Shown here in pieces: positions 24,440-32,622 of a DNA stretch of 64,000 nucleotides (positions within the stretch are counted from its first letter, which is position 1; each line of letters begins with the position of its first letter). The notes under the pieces are model-generated. The model was not told where the DNA came from and did no database searches. It worked only from the letters and a program-made list of their open reading frames with translations. Origin of the DNA: CAYIBZ01 sp964361795 (GTDB taxonomy: Bacteria; Patescibacteriota; Minisyncoccia; UBA6257; WO2-44-18); assembly GCA_964361795.1 (NCBI GenBank), contig CAYIBZ010000001.1, forward strand, positions 1 through 64,000, written 5' to 3'. The translations under genes and the position numbers were made by a program.

Positions 24440-25345
24440 TTACAGCCATTTTCTTTTTCTAAACAATGCGACTAAGGAAATCACTAAGCTTACAACCACT
24501 AGAAGAATCAGCCAAAATCGGACAGGAGAAGCAATGACAAATTTTCCTATAAAATCCACCGATATCAGAGAAAAAAATAAGAAAATTGGAAAAGTGAGAA
24601 AAGCAAAAATGGTGAATTTTTGCATAACCCTGTTAGTTTTCGCGTTCAAGAGCTGGCCATTAGTTCCTTCCAGCGACTCTATTACCTGGCGGTAATTTTC
24701 CAAATGTTGCGTAACCTTTGAATGGTCGCCAATTAAATCAGAAAGATAAATCCTGACATCCGGTCCCCAAAATTTGACGCCTACCTCCATCAAAGAATTC
24801 AGCAGAATCTCTTGCGGAGCGCTAATCACGCTATAATCTAAAATATCACGTTTCACGTAAGAAATCTTCTCCAAGAGGACTTCCTCCCGCTTTTTAAATA
24901 TCTCTTTGGAAACATATTGGATATCTTCTTTAATATGCCGCAATTGTCTCATTGAGTAATTGATAATTTCCTGAAGCAGGTAGTAAGTAAGTTTAACCGC
25001 GCTTTCTAAATTGCGCGTTTTAATATGCGGATTATTATTCAAAGAGCGCATGAAACTTTCTATTGGCGCCAAATTTTCATAATGCACTGTTATTACTTTA
25101 TCTTTAGTGATTAAAAAATCTATTTCGCCGCGACGGGAAGTTTTCAGTTCCGGGTCATATATGGGAAGATGGCAGGTGAGAAAAAAATAAGTGGAATAAA
25201 ATTCCACTCCGGATCGGCTGGAAAGATGCAAAAGCTCATCTAAAATAATTGGATGAAATTTATGCTGTTTTTTTAAAAAATCAATATCCGCTTTATTTGG
25301 ATTAAGGATATCAATCCAAACAGTTTTACCCTTTGTAATCCACAT
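24440..25345 (-). CDS. CorA-like divalent cation transporter lacking the GMN motif
   Basis: A 301-aa protein of the CorA/2-TM-GxN superfamily: N-terminal cytoplasmic alpha/beta domain, long helical stalk (about 120-230), and two C-terminal helices (about 243-262 and 272-292) ending in a basic tail RKRKWL. In true CorA the first helix ends YGMNF; here the segment reads FFSLISVDFIGKF, so the selectivity motif is absent. It could be a divergent transporter, possibly for another ion. Its start is 22 nt from the divergent surface-protein gene, sharing an A+T-rich promoter. Confidence 0.8.
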   Translation of the reverse strand: MWITKGKTVWIDILNPNKADIDFLKKQHKFHPIILDELLHLSSRSGVEFYSTYFFLTCHLPIYDPELKTSRRGEIDFLITKDKVITVHYENLAPIESFMRSLNNNPHIKTRNLESAVKLTYYLLQEIINYSMRQLRHIKEDIQYVSKEIFKKREEVLLEKISYVKRDILDYSVISAPQEILLNSLMEVGVKFWGPDVRIYLSDLIGDHSKVTQHLENYRQVIESLEGTNGQLLNAKTNRVMQKFTIFAFLTFPIFLFFSLISVDFIGKFVIASPVRFWLILLVVVSLVISLVALFRKRKWL

Positions 25346-25355
25346 TGTGCTACAA

Positions 25356-25361
25356 TATAAT
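25356..25361 (+). promoter_or_regulatory. Shared divergent -10 region
   Basis: TATAAT with TTGTAA 17 nt upstream (25333-25338), 6 nt before the ATG at 25368. The reverse strand offers its own TATAAT at 25360-25365 for the CorA-like gene, so the divergent promoters overlap. Confidence 0.6.
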
Positions 25362-25367
25362 TATAAT

Positions 25368-26078
25368 ATGTCGGCTTTATTAAAAAAACCTTTGTTTTGG
25401 ACTAACTTAGCGGCATTAACTTTTGCTGGATGGCTGATTGCAAGTTTAGTGTTCGGCTGGACCAACCCGGCTCAAAATCCTCCGGGCGGCACTGGGACGC
25501 TTTCCGCGCTATCCGGCAATGCCGGAGTGGGAACGCCAAGCCCGGCGGATAAATTGGACGTCGTTGGCAATGTCCGTTGGACTGGAACGCTGACAAATGG
25601 CAGTGTTCCTTGGGCGCGGCTCACTGCTTTTCCAATAGCTTGTCCGGCCGGACAGTTTGTAAAACAAGTCGGATCGTCTCTAACCTGCGCGACGCCAACA
25701 GTCACTGGAGGGTTGACTGGTTCAGGAACAGCCGGTTTTCTCGCGCAATGGACCGGCGCGACGTCGTTGGGTAATGCTGCCGGCATTTCCACGAGCGGCG
25801 GAAATTTAACTGTCACCGGCACTATCACTGGTGGAAATTTAACTACCGGCGGAAATATTACCGGCGGCAATGTCACAAGCAATGGCGATCTGACAGCTAA
25901 TAACAATACCTGGGGAACGCAATCTACTAGCAATACCGGCACTAACGGGACGTCTAATTTCGGCGCTTGGGGAGCGGCTTCACCGTGGAGTTTGACTTGT
26001 CCAACTGGCATGTTTGCGATCGGCTTAGATCAAACTAGTAGCTATGGCGGGGCAAGATTAAAATGCGCGAAACCTTAA
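25368..26078 (+). CDS. Exported glycine/threonine-rich repetitive surface protein
   Basis: A 236-aa protein: signal-anchor (about 9-30) followed by GWTNPAQNPPGGTG, a lead-in familiar in CPR surface proteins. A tail-fibre-like low-complexity region (LTVTGTITGGNLTTGGNITGG) follows, and a C-terminal domain with paired Cys (WSLTCPTGMFAIG and LKCAKP) ends it. Probably a pilin-like or fibre-like surface protein; the 59638-62490 protein has similar repeats. No enzyme motif. Confidence 0.75.
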   Translation: MSALLKKPLFWTNLAALTFAGWLIASLVFGWTNPAQNPPGGTGTLSALSGNAGVGTPSPADKLDVVGNVRWTGTLTNGSVPWARLTAFPIACPAGQFVKQVGSSLTCATPTVTGGLTGSGTAGFLAQWTGATSLGNAAGISTSGGNLTVTGTITGGNLTTGGNITGGNVTSNGDLTANNNTWGTQSTSNTGTNGTSNFGAWGAASPWSLTCPTGMFAIGLDQTSSYGGARLKCAKP

Positions 26079-26088
26079 CTCTCAATTA

Positions 26089-26117
26089 TTGACAATTTAA
26101 TTTTGGAGTTTTATAAT
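26089..26117 (+). promoter_or_regulatory. Consensus promoter of the grpE-dnaK operon
   Basis: TTGACA (26089-26094), 17-nt spacer, TATAAT (26112-26117): a perfect match. The -10 ends 7 nt before the grpE ATG, so the mRNA is probably leaderless. No CIRCE-type inverted repeat is present. Confidence 0.85.
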
Positions 26118-26124
26118 TTTCCAG

Positions 26125-26562
26125 ATGTCAGAGTCAAATTCACAACCCAATTGCGAAGAGTATCTTAACGGCTGGAAAAGAGCTAAAGCCGACCTTATTA
26201 ATTATCAAAAGGATGAAGTGAAGCGATTTGAGGAAGTGGTAAAATTTTCCAACTCAAGCATAGTCCGAGACATTATTAACGTGCTGGATAGTTTTGATTT
26301 AGCGATCGCGGCATTAGAGAAACAAGGGCCGGTAGAAAAAGGTATATATATGATCCGAACGCAGTTGGAAGACGCTTTAAAGAAACACGGTTTGGAAAGA
26401 CTGATTATATCAATAGGTCAGGCCTTTGATACTAATTTGCACGAATCGGTTGGAGAAATTGAATCAAAAAATCCCGCGGGCGCTATCGCGGAAGAAGTAG
26501 CGCGCGGCTATTTGTTAAACGGCCGGATAATCCGGCCAGCTCGCGTAAAGTTATCAAAATAA
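26125..26562 (+). CDS. grpE: Nucleotide exchange factor GrpE
   Basis: Co-chaperone that releases ADP from DnaK. A 145-aa protein: long helix (about 8-60: WKRAKADLINYQKDEVKRFEE) followed by the beta-wing domain with GQAFDTNLHESVGEIESKNP and a final GYLLNGRIIRPARVKLSK, a strong family signature. It is short because the disordered N-terminal acidic extension is nearly absent. First gene of grpE-dnaK, 5 nt before dnaK. Confidence 0.96.
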   Translation: MSESNSQPNCEEYLNGWKRAKADLINYQKDEVKRFEEVVKFSNSSIVRDIINVLDSFDLAIAALEKQGPVEKGIYMIRTQLEDALKKHGLERLIISIGQAFDTNLHESVGEIESKNPAGAIAEEVARGYLLNGRIIRPARVKLSK

Positions 26563-26567
26563 AACCC

Positions 26568-28531
26568 ATGTCAAAAATTATTGGAATTGATTTAGGCACA
26601 ACTTATTCAGAGATAGCGGTTACCGAGGCCGGCGCGCCCCGTATTTTAGAGAATGCCGAAGGAATGCGCGTCACTCCTTCAATTGTCGCGATAACCAAAT
26701 CCGGAGAAAGAGTAGTCGGGCTTTTAGCAAAAAGGCAGGCGATTACTAATCCTAAAAATACGATTTTTTCGGTAAAACGGCTGATTGGCCGCAAATACAG
26801 CGACACTGAAGTTCAACACGACAAAAAATGGCTTCCTTATGAGATTCGGGAATCAAATAGCGGAGGCGTTGAAGTGAAAATGGCGGATCAGTGGCTTAAA
26901 CCGGAAGAAATCTCCGCCATGGTTTTGGCTAAATTAAAAGCTGACGCCGAAGCTAAGCTCGGCGAGAAAGTTGAGGAAGCAGTCATAACCGTACCGGCTT
27001 ATTTTGACGACAGCCAGCGGCAAGCCACTAAAAATGCCGGAGAAATTGNNNNNNNNNNNNNNNNNNNNNNNNNNNNNNNNNNNNNNNNNNNNNNNNNNNN
27101 NNNNNNNNNNNNNNNNNNNNNNNNNNNNNNNNNNNNNNNNNNNNNNNNCCGGCTTATTTTGACGACAGCCAGCGGCAAGCCACTAAAAATGCCGGAGAAA
27201 TTGCCGGCTTGAAAGTCCAGCGCATTCTCAATGAACCGACCGCCGCGGCTTTGGCCTACGGCCTAAATAAAAAAAAGAATGAAAGAATCGTTGTCTATGA
27301 TTTTGGCGGCGGCACTTTTGATGTTTCGGTATTAGAAGTCGGCGATGATACTGTGGAAGTAAAATCTACCGGCGGCGACACTCATCTGGGCGGCGATGAT
27401 TTTGATAAAAAAATTATAGAGTATTTAGTTAATGAATATAAAAAACAGGAAGGGGTTGACCTTTCAAAAGACGCTTTGGCGCTCCAGCGGCTGAAAGAAG
27501 CGGCCGAAAGGGCCAAACACGAATTATCCACTTCATTTGAAAGTGAAATCAACCTTCCGTATATAACTTCGGACGCGTCCGGCCCGCGCCATTTTTTAAT
27601 GAAGCTTACTCGGGCGAAACTGGAAGAATTAGTGAATAATCTCATAGACCGTTCCGTGGAAATTCTTGATAAAACCATCAAGGAGGCCGGATTTGGCGTT
27701 AAAGAGATAAATGAAATAGTTTTAGTCGGCGGCCAAACCAGAATGCCGGCAATGCAGGAAGCGGTTAAAAAATATTTCGGCAAAGAACCGCATAAAAATC
27801 TTAATCCCGATGAAGTTGTGGCTCTTGGCGCCGCGGTTCAGGCCGGAATTTTACAGGGAGAGGTTAAAGACGTTTTATTGCTGGACGTCACTCCGCTTTC
27901 TTTAGGCATTGAAACGATGGGCGGCGTAATGACTAAAGTAATTGAAAAAAACACCACTGTGCCAACGGCTAAATCGCAAGTCTTTTCTACCGCGGGAGAC
28001 AGCCAAACTTCGGTAGAAATTCATGTTCTGCAAGGTGAAAGGCCAATGGCGGCGGACAATAAAACTTTAGCCAGATTCATCCTTGACGGCATCCCGCCCG
28101 CTCCGCGCGGAGTCCCTCAAATTGAAGTTACGTTTGATATTGACGCCAACGGCATTGTCAGCGTCTCCGCGAAAGATAAAGCCACGAATAAATCCCAATC
28201 CGTGAGAATTGAAGCCAGCACCGCTTTATCAAAAGAAGAGATTGAAAAACTAAAAAATGAAGCCGCTCAACACGCGGAAGAAGACAAAAAAAAGAAAGAT
28301 TTGGTTGAAGCCAAAAATCAAGCCGAACAGCTTGTTTACTTAGCCGAAAAATCCTTGAAAGACGCTGGAGAAAAAGTCAGCGCCGAAATTAAAGAATCTA
28401 TTAGTAAAAAAATTGACGCCATTAAAGCGGTGAAAGACGGGCAGGATGTGAACGCGATTAAAACCGCCGTTGAAGAACTTTCAAAAGAAGTTCAAAAAAT
28501 TGGATCGTCAATGTATGGAAAAAAGGAATAA
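26568..28531 (+). CDS. dnaK: Chaperone DnaK / Hsp70 (interrupted by N gap)
   Basis: ATP-dependent Hsp70. Nucleotide-binding motifs: IGIDLGTTYSEIAV (4-17), VPAYFDDSQRQATKNAGEIAGL across the gap, RILNEPTAAALAYGL, and VYDFGGGTFDVSVLE. The substrate-binding domain has LLDVTPLSLGIETMGGVMT; the C-terminal lid ends SSMYGKKE. The 100 N at 27049-27148 lie between identical 55-bp copies; collapsing gives about 602 aa, a normal length. Its end overlaps the following membrane-protein gene by 17 nt. Confidence 0.98.
27049..27148. other. Assembly gap (100 N) inside dnaK
   Basis: Exactly 100 N between identical 55-bp copies (26994-27048 and 27149-27203). Collapsing 155 bp restores the dnaK frame. Confidence 0.97.
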
Positions 28532-29438
28532 GCTTATCGCTCTTTTTGGCGCCTCCGCGCTGTCGGCGCTCCTCTTTGGTTTTGCGTTTAAGGCCTTTAT
28601 TCAAAATAACGGCTTGATCTTTTGGATTTTGGCCGGTTTCAGCGCCATTCTTTTTTTAGCCATCGCAGTTATTGTCGCGTTATTGGTCAAACGCCCTATT
28701 TTTGGGTTTAGCGTCATGGCTGTTGACATGGCCGCAATGCTGATAATTTTTTACGAACATTTTTCTTTGGCTCTCCTTATTTCTTTTTTCGTATCCGCGG
28801 CGCTTTTAATGTTCGGGTATAGCCGCGGACAGCAAGACCTTAAAAATAATCTAAACTTAAGATTTATAAAAACCGCTGAATCTGTTTTGGGGCCGGCCTC
28901 ATCGGCTTTGGCGATTTTCGCGATTTTGCTTTATATTTCCATGATTAATTTAAAGGATCCGACAGCGGCAAAACAGAATTTAGAAATAATTGCCAAGCCG
29001 TCTGAAACTTTTGTCAGGCCGTACATTCCAAATTTCTCGCTGCAAAACTCGCTAAATCAAATTGCCGCTAAACTGCTTCCAAAAGAGTTAGCTTCCGCCC
29101 CGCAGGAATTAAAAAATCAGTTCATCCAAGAATCTTCCATTCGTTTAAGCGAGATTGTCGGAAATTTTACCAATCTTTCCGTTAAAAGCAGCGATCGGGT
29201 TATTGATATAATTTATAAAGCGACCATCGACCGACTTTTAAATTTACCCGCCCTCCAGCAAAATCTCGTGCTCTTTGCCGCCGGCGTTTTTTTATTTTTA
29301 TTAATTAGGTTTGCCTTAATTTTTGTTAATTGGATTTCTATCGGCTTGGCTTTCGGAATTTATAAAATTCTTCTAGCCGCTGGTTTTTGCAAAATTATTT
29401 TACAAAATCAGCCGAAAAATGTTATAGTGTTAGAGTAA
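28515..29438 (+). CDS. Membrane protein encoded between dnaK and dnaJ
   Basis: A 307-aa protein, start set at the ATG overlapping the dnaK end. Helices near 8-28, 33-55, 62-78, 84-102, 118-140 and 248-285; a polar extracytoplasmic stretch (about 150-240: NFSLQNSLNQIAAKLLPKEL onwards) lies between. No known family. A membrane protein inside the Hsp70 operon is unusual and suggests a role in envelope stress or membrane-coupled folding, but this is only context. TGtTATAGT in its last codons (29420-29428) may be an extra promoter for dnaJ. Confidence 0.75.
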   Translation: MEKRNKLIALFGASALSALLFGFAFKAFIQNNGLIFWILAGFSAILFLAIAVIVALLVKRPIFGFSVMAVDMAAMLIIFYEHFSLALLISFFVSAALLMFGYSRGQQDLKNNLNLRFIKTAESVLGPASSALAIFAILLYISMINLKDPTAAKQNLEIIAKPSETFVRPYIPNFSLQNSLNQIAAKLLPKELASAPQELKNQFIQESSIRLSEIVGNFTNLSVKSSDRVIDIIYKATIDRLLNLPALQQNLVLFAAGVFLFLLIRFALIFVNWISIGLAFGIYKILLAAGFCKIILQNQPKNVIVLE

Positions 29439-29442
29439 TTAA

Positions 29443-30528
29443 ATGAAGGACTATTATCGCATTTTAGGAGTGGAGAAAAGCGCCTCTGATGAGGAAATTA
29501 AAAAAGCTTATAGAAAATTAGCTCACCAGTATCACCCGGATAAAACCGGCGGCGACGCGAATAAGTTTAAAGAAATTAACGAAGCTTACCAGATACTTTC
29601 TAACCAAGAAAAACGTTCGCAATACGATCGTTTTGGTCGGGTTTTTTCCTCTGGCGGTGATGACCAATCTGGCGGTTCGCCATTTGGCGGATTTGAGTTT
29701 GGCTTTGATCCGTCAAATTTGGAAGACGTTGGCAATATTAGCGATATTTTTGACGCGTTTTTTGAAGGCTTAGGCGTTAAGAAACGTAAAACTTACCGCC
29801 GGGGAGCCGATCTGGAAGTTGTTCAAGAAATTTCCTTGGAAGAAGCGTTCAGCGGCGCCGCGAAAACCATCTCGATAAAAACATTTGTCAGCTGCGGCAA
29901 ATGTTCTGGAATCGGTTATTTTGAAAAAGAGGGCTTAACAACTTGTTCCGCCTGCGATGGCCGGGGAGAAATTAGAGAGTCCCGTTCAACATTTTTTGGC
30001 AACTTTTCTCAAATTCGGGCTTGCGCCAAGTGCGGCGGCGCCGGCCAAATACCCAATAAACATTGTTCTGCCTGCAGAGGATCGGGCCGGCTGACAGGAG
30101 AAAAAAACCTAACAATAGACATAGCGCCTGGCGTTAGCGATTCCCAGCTGTTAAAAATTTCCAAAGAAGGAGAAGTTGGCGAACGGGGCGCGGATAAAGG
30201 AGATTTGTACGTTCGCATCAAAATAAAACCTCATAAAATTTTTGAAAGAAGAAATAACGACCTTGTCATTAAAAAAGAAATTGGTTTTGTAGACGCTGTT
30301 TTGGGAAATAAGATTGAGATTTCGGAAATTTCCGGACAAAAGCTTTATATAGAGATTCCTCCGGGTTTTAATTTGCGCGAAACCTTAAAAATTCCCGGAC
30401 ACGGCATGAATAAATTTGGCGGTTTCGGCAGGGGAGACTTATTAATAGAGTGGCAGATTAAAACCCCCAGAAAAATCAATCCAAAAGCCAAAAAACTTTT
30501 AGAAGAATTAAACGGAGAATTTGAATAA
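29443..30528 (+). CDS. dnaJ: Chaperone DnaJ
   Basis: Hsp40 co-chaperone stimulating DnaK ATPase. A 361-aa type I DnaJ: J domain 1-70 with HPD at 29-31 (HQYHPDKTGG), Gly-rich region, zinc domain with four CxxC motifs (CGKCSGIG, CSACDGRG, CAKCGGAG, CSACRGSG), then the beta-domains with GVSDSQLLKISKEGEVGERG. It ends 8 nt from the opposing gene's stop, with a terminator hairpin between and over the ends. Confidence 0.97.
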   Translation: MKDYYRILGVEKSASDEEIKKAYRKLAHQYHPDKTGGDANKFKEINEAYQILSNQEKRSQYDRFGRVFSSGGDDQSGGSPFGGFEFGFDPSNLEDVGNISDIFDAFFEGLGVKKRKTYRRGADLEVVQEISLEEAFSGAAKTISIKTFVSCGKCSGIGYFEKEGLTTCSACDGRGEIRESRSTFFGNFSQIRACAKCGGAGQIPNKHCSACRGSGRLTGEKNLTIDIAPGVSDSQLLKISKEGEVGERGADKGDLYVRIKIKPHKIFERRNNDLVIKKEIGFVDAVLGNKIEISEISGQKLYIEIPPGFNLRETLKIPGHGMNKFGGFGRGDLLIEWQIKTPRKINPKAKKLLEELNGEFE

Positions 30529-30560
30529 AAAAACTCCTACTTCTTATAAAGAATTAGGAG
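30529..30560 (-). terminator. Terminator at the dnaJ / 30537 convergence
   Basis: CTCCTA-c-TTCTT pairs with AAGAA-t-TAGGAG (30534-30560), with a plus-strand A-run at 30527-30533 giving a U-tract to minus-strand RNA. It also covers the end of the minus-strand gene. Confidence 0.8.
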
Positions 30561-30935
30561 CCCGAATAATCTAATCTGATTATCCGCGTCCAAAACCGTT
30601 AGAGGAAATGACGCAACTACAATTTTCTGGAGATTTGCCGCTTGCCATTTATTTTTTCTGTCAATTGCCTGATGCAACGCTTGGTTGAGATCTTTGCCTA
30701 ACAAATTATCCACGTTCACAAAAACACTTCCGCAATTATCGTCGTAAACCTCTTTTGTGTTATTCACATTAGGCGCAAGCACGTTACCGTATTCGGAGAC
30801 TGGCGGGCCTGATTTTTTTTCTGTTTCTTGAGAATAAGCGCTTATTCCCGCAAGAAAAATAAACCCTAAAACCAATATTATCAGAAAAACAGCTAGTCCG
30901 GCTTCCATAAACTTCTCCGAAAAGAGCCGATTCAA
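30537..30935 (-). CDS. Hypothetical single-helix exported protein
   Basis: A 132-aa protein: signal-anchor (about 12-33, LAVFLIILVLGFIFLAGISA), then a polar extracytoplasmic domain with DNCGSVFVNVDNLLGKDLNQ and a QKIVVASFPLTVLDADNQIR segment. One Cys, no recognised motif. Convergent with dnaJ. Unknown function. Confidence 0.6.
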   Translation of the reverse strand: MNRLFSEKFMEAGLAVFLIILVLGFIFLAGISAYSQETEKKSGPPVSEYGNVLAPNVNNTKEVYDDNCGSVFVNVDNLLGKDLNQALHQAIDRKNKWQAANLQKIVVASFPLTVLDADNQIRLFGLLILYKK

Positions 30936-30996
30936 TAGTAAGATCTGGCCAGTTATTTGTCAATTTCTTTCCAATATATTAAACTATTAAAATCTA

Positions 30997-31017
30997 GGTC
31001 CCCATGGCTCAATTGTA
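30997..31017 (+). pseudogene. tRNA 5'-half fragment
   Basis: GGTCCCCATGGCTCAATTG resembles the acceptor and D-arm of the intact tRNA-Lys (GCCCCCATAGCTCAATGG) 195 bp downstream, but no anticodon or T-arm follows. Confidence 0.4.
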
Positions 31018-31046
31018 TATTGCCAAATAAGTTAAAAAGTTTTACA

Positions 31047-31175
31047 AGTAAAAATAGCGGGTTTTGGCAGTTGATATATAGTGAAAAGTACGATACTAGG
31101 GAAGAAGCAATAACTCGTGAGTACGAATTAAAAAGTTTCCGTGGCAGAGAATTCATTAAAAAATTCATAGCGTAA
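31047..31175 (+). pseudogene. GIY-YIG endonuclease C-terminal remnant
   Basis: The last about 42 codons of an open frame read LIYSEKYDTREEAITREYEL then KSFRGREFIKKFI, the usual end of small GIY-YIG (YhbQ-like) endonucleases: an E.Y.t..EA..RE..LK block. The GIY and YIG motifs and catalytic Arg are missing upstream; the preceding DNA instead resembles a tRNA fragment. This is a truncated copy, caught between a tRNA fragment and tRNA-Lys. Confidence 0.6.
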
Positions 31176-31177
31176 AT

Positions 31178-31277
31178 CATATATTCTCTGGTGCCCCCAT
31201 AGCTCAATGGTAGAGCAGCTGCCTTTTAAGCAGTTGACCAAGGTTCGATTCCTTGTGGGGGCACCAGAGAATATATG
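31178..31277. repeat. 21-bp perfect inverted repeat enclosing tRNA-Lys
   Basis: Arm 31178-31198 is exactly complementary to 31257-31277. The inner 6 bp of each arm are the tRNA acceptor stem; the outer 15 bp extend it, pairing the leader with the discriminator, CCA and trailer. Confidence 0.9.
31193..31266 (+). tRNA. tRNA-Lys, anticodon UUU
   Basis: Acceptor GCCCCCA/TGGGGGC, D-arm GCTC-AATGGTA-GAGC, anticodon arm GCTGC-CTTTTAA-GCAGT with TTT at 34-36, T-arm CAAGG-TTCGATT-CCTTG, discriminator A and encoded CCA (31264-31266). All arms pair well. Confidence 0.95.
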
Positions 31278-31334
31278 TGTCCCATAGCTCAATGGTAGAT
31301 CCGCCAACTGGCGGATCGATTCCTTGTGGGGACA
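31278..31334 (+). pseudogene. Degenerate tRNA copy lacking the anticodon arm
   Basis: Begins TGTCCCATAGCTCAATGGTA and ends TCGATTCCTTGTGGGGACA like the adjacent tRNA-Lys, but the anticodon arm and half the T-arm are replaced by TCCGCCAACTGGCGGA, a short hairpin. It lies directly after tRNA-Lys. Confidence 0.75.
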
Positions 31335-31394
31335 TCAGTAGGTCTTTTTTTTAAACAAAGAATTTGCTAGTATCTTTATATTCTTTTTCTGGCA

Positions 31395-32618
31395 ATGAAA
31401 TATAATCCAAAGCTTATTTTATTTGTCGTAGTCGTTCTGGCAATCTTCGCCGGCTTTTTTGTCTATCCAAAAGGATTTGGAGAAAAATTTTTGCCATGGA
31501 AACTTGGACTGGATTTGGTAGGCGGCAGTTATTTGGTGTATGAAGTTGATATGTCTGGCGTTCTTTCTGGAGACCGAAATTCCGTTTTGAATGGGTTAAG
31601 AGATGTGATGGAAAGACGCGTTAATGTTTTTGGAGTCAGCGAACCACGGGTAACAACCGCCAAAAAAGGAGATTCTTATCAGCTAACGGTAGAATTAGCT
31701 GGGATTAAAAACTTAGAAGAAGCAATCCAGCAAATAGGACGAACCGCTCTTTTAGATTTTCGCGCCGTTAAGCAGGCGGAGGAAAAAGCGGATTTTGTGA
31801 AAACTGAACTGACCGGAAGATACCTTCAAAGCTCGCAAGTCGCCAGCGATCCGACAACCGGCATACCGATCATTCTAATAAAATTCAACGGTGAAGGCGC
31901 TCAAATTTTTGAAGAACTGACTGCCGCGAATGTTGGAAAACCTTTAGCGATATTTTTGGACGACAACCTAATTTCCATGCCAACGGTTCAGGAAAAAATT
32001 TCCGGCGGCGACGCCCAGATTTCCGGCCAATTCAGTTTTCAAGAAGCGCGTCAGCTTGTCAGCCTGTTTAATGCCGGCGCCTTGCCAGCTCCCGTTAATT
32101 TAATCGGCCAGCAAACTATCGGCGCCTCTCTCGGCATTGATTCTTTGACAAAATCAATTTGGGCGGGACTCATCGGAAGCGCGGCTATTATTGCCTTTAT
32201 GATTTTATATTACCGGCGCCTTGGACTGGTTTCTTCGTTAGTTCTGGTTATTTACATCGTACTGACTCTTGCCGTCTTCAAACTCTTTGGCATAACAATG
32301 TCGTTATCCGGCATAGCGGGCTTTATTTTGTCCATTGGCATGGCCGTGGACGCGAACATTCTAATTTTCGCCCGCACCAAAGAAGAATTAAAAAAGGGAC
32401 TGTCAATGACCGCCTCTCTTGAAGAAGGATTTAAAAGAGCTTGGACATCAATTAGGGATTCAAACATTTCAACAATTTTAACCTCTGTTATCTTGTACTA
32501 TCTTACCTCCAGTTTCGTTAGGGGATTTGCTTTGGCTTTGTTGATCGGCGTGCTTCTTAGCATGTTCAGCGCGATTACTGTCAGCCGCGCGGTCCTAAGA
32601 GTTTTTATTAAAAATTAA
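31395..32618 (+). CDS. secD: Protein translocase subunit SecD
   Basis: Part of SecDF, which uses the proton gradient to help pull proteins across the membrane. A 407-aa protein: first helix 7-26, the LGLDLVGGSYLVYEVD conserved block (about 37-52), a periplasmic P1 region, NLIGQQTIGASLG before helix 2, then GIAGFILSIGMAVDANILIFAR in the membrane domain. Short P1 head compared with proteobacteria. It sits 4 nt before secF. Confidence 0.96.
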   Translation: MKYNPKLILFVVVVLAIFAGFFVYPKGFGEKFLPWKLGLDLVGGSYLVYEVDMSGVLSGDRNSVLNGLRDVMERRVNVFGVSEPRVTTAKKGDSYQLTVELAGIKNLEEAIQQIGRTALLDFRAVKQAEEKADFVKTELTGRYLQSSQVASDPTTGIPIILIKFNGEGAQIFEELTAANVGKPLAIFLDDNLISMPTVQEKISGGDAQISGQFSFQEARQLVSLFNAGALPAPVNLIGQQTIGASLGIDSLTKSIWAGLIGSAAIIAFMILYYRRLGLVSSLVLVIYIVLTLAVFKLFGITMSLSGIAGFILSIGMAVDANILIFARTKEELKKGLSMTASLEEGFKRAWTSIRDSNISTILTSVILYYLTSSFVRGFALALLIGVLLSMFSAITVSRAVLRVFIKN

Positions 32619-32622
32619 TTCT

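Noticed and set aside
26079..26125. CIRCE (HrcA) operator before grpE
   Set aside because: No TTAGCACTC-N9-GAGTGCTAA-like repeat; only a consensus promoter is seen.
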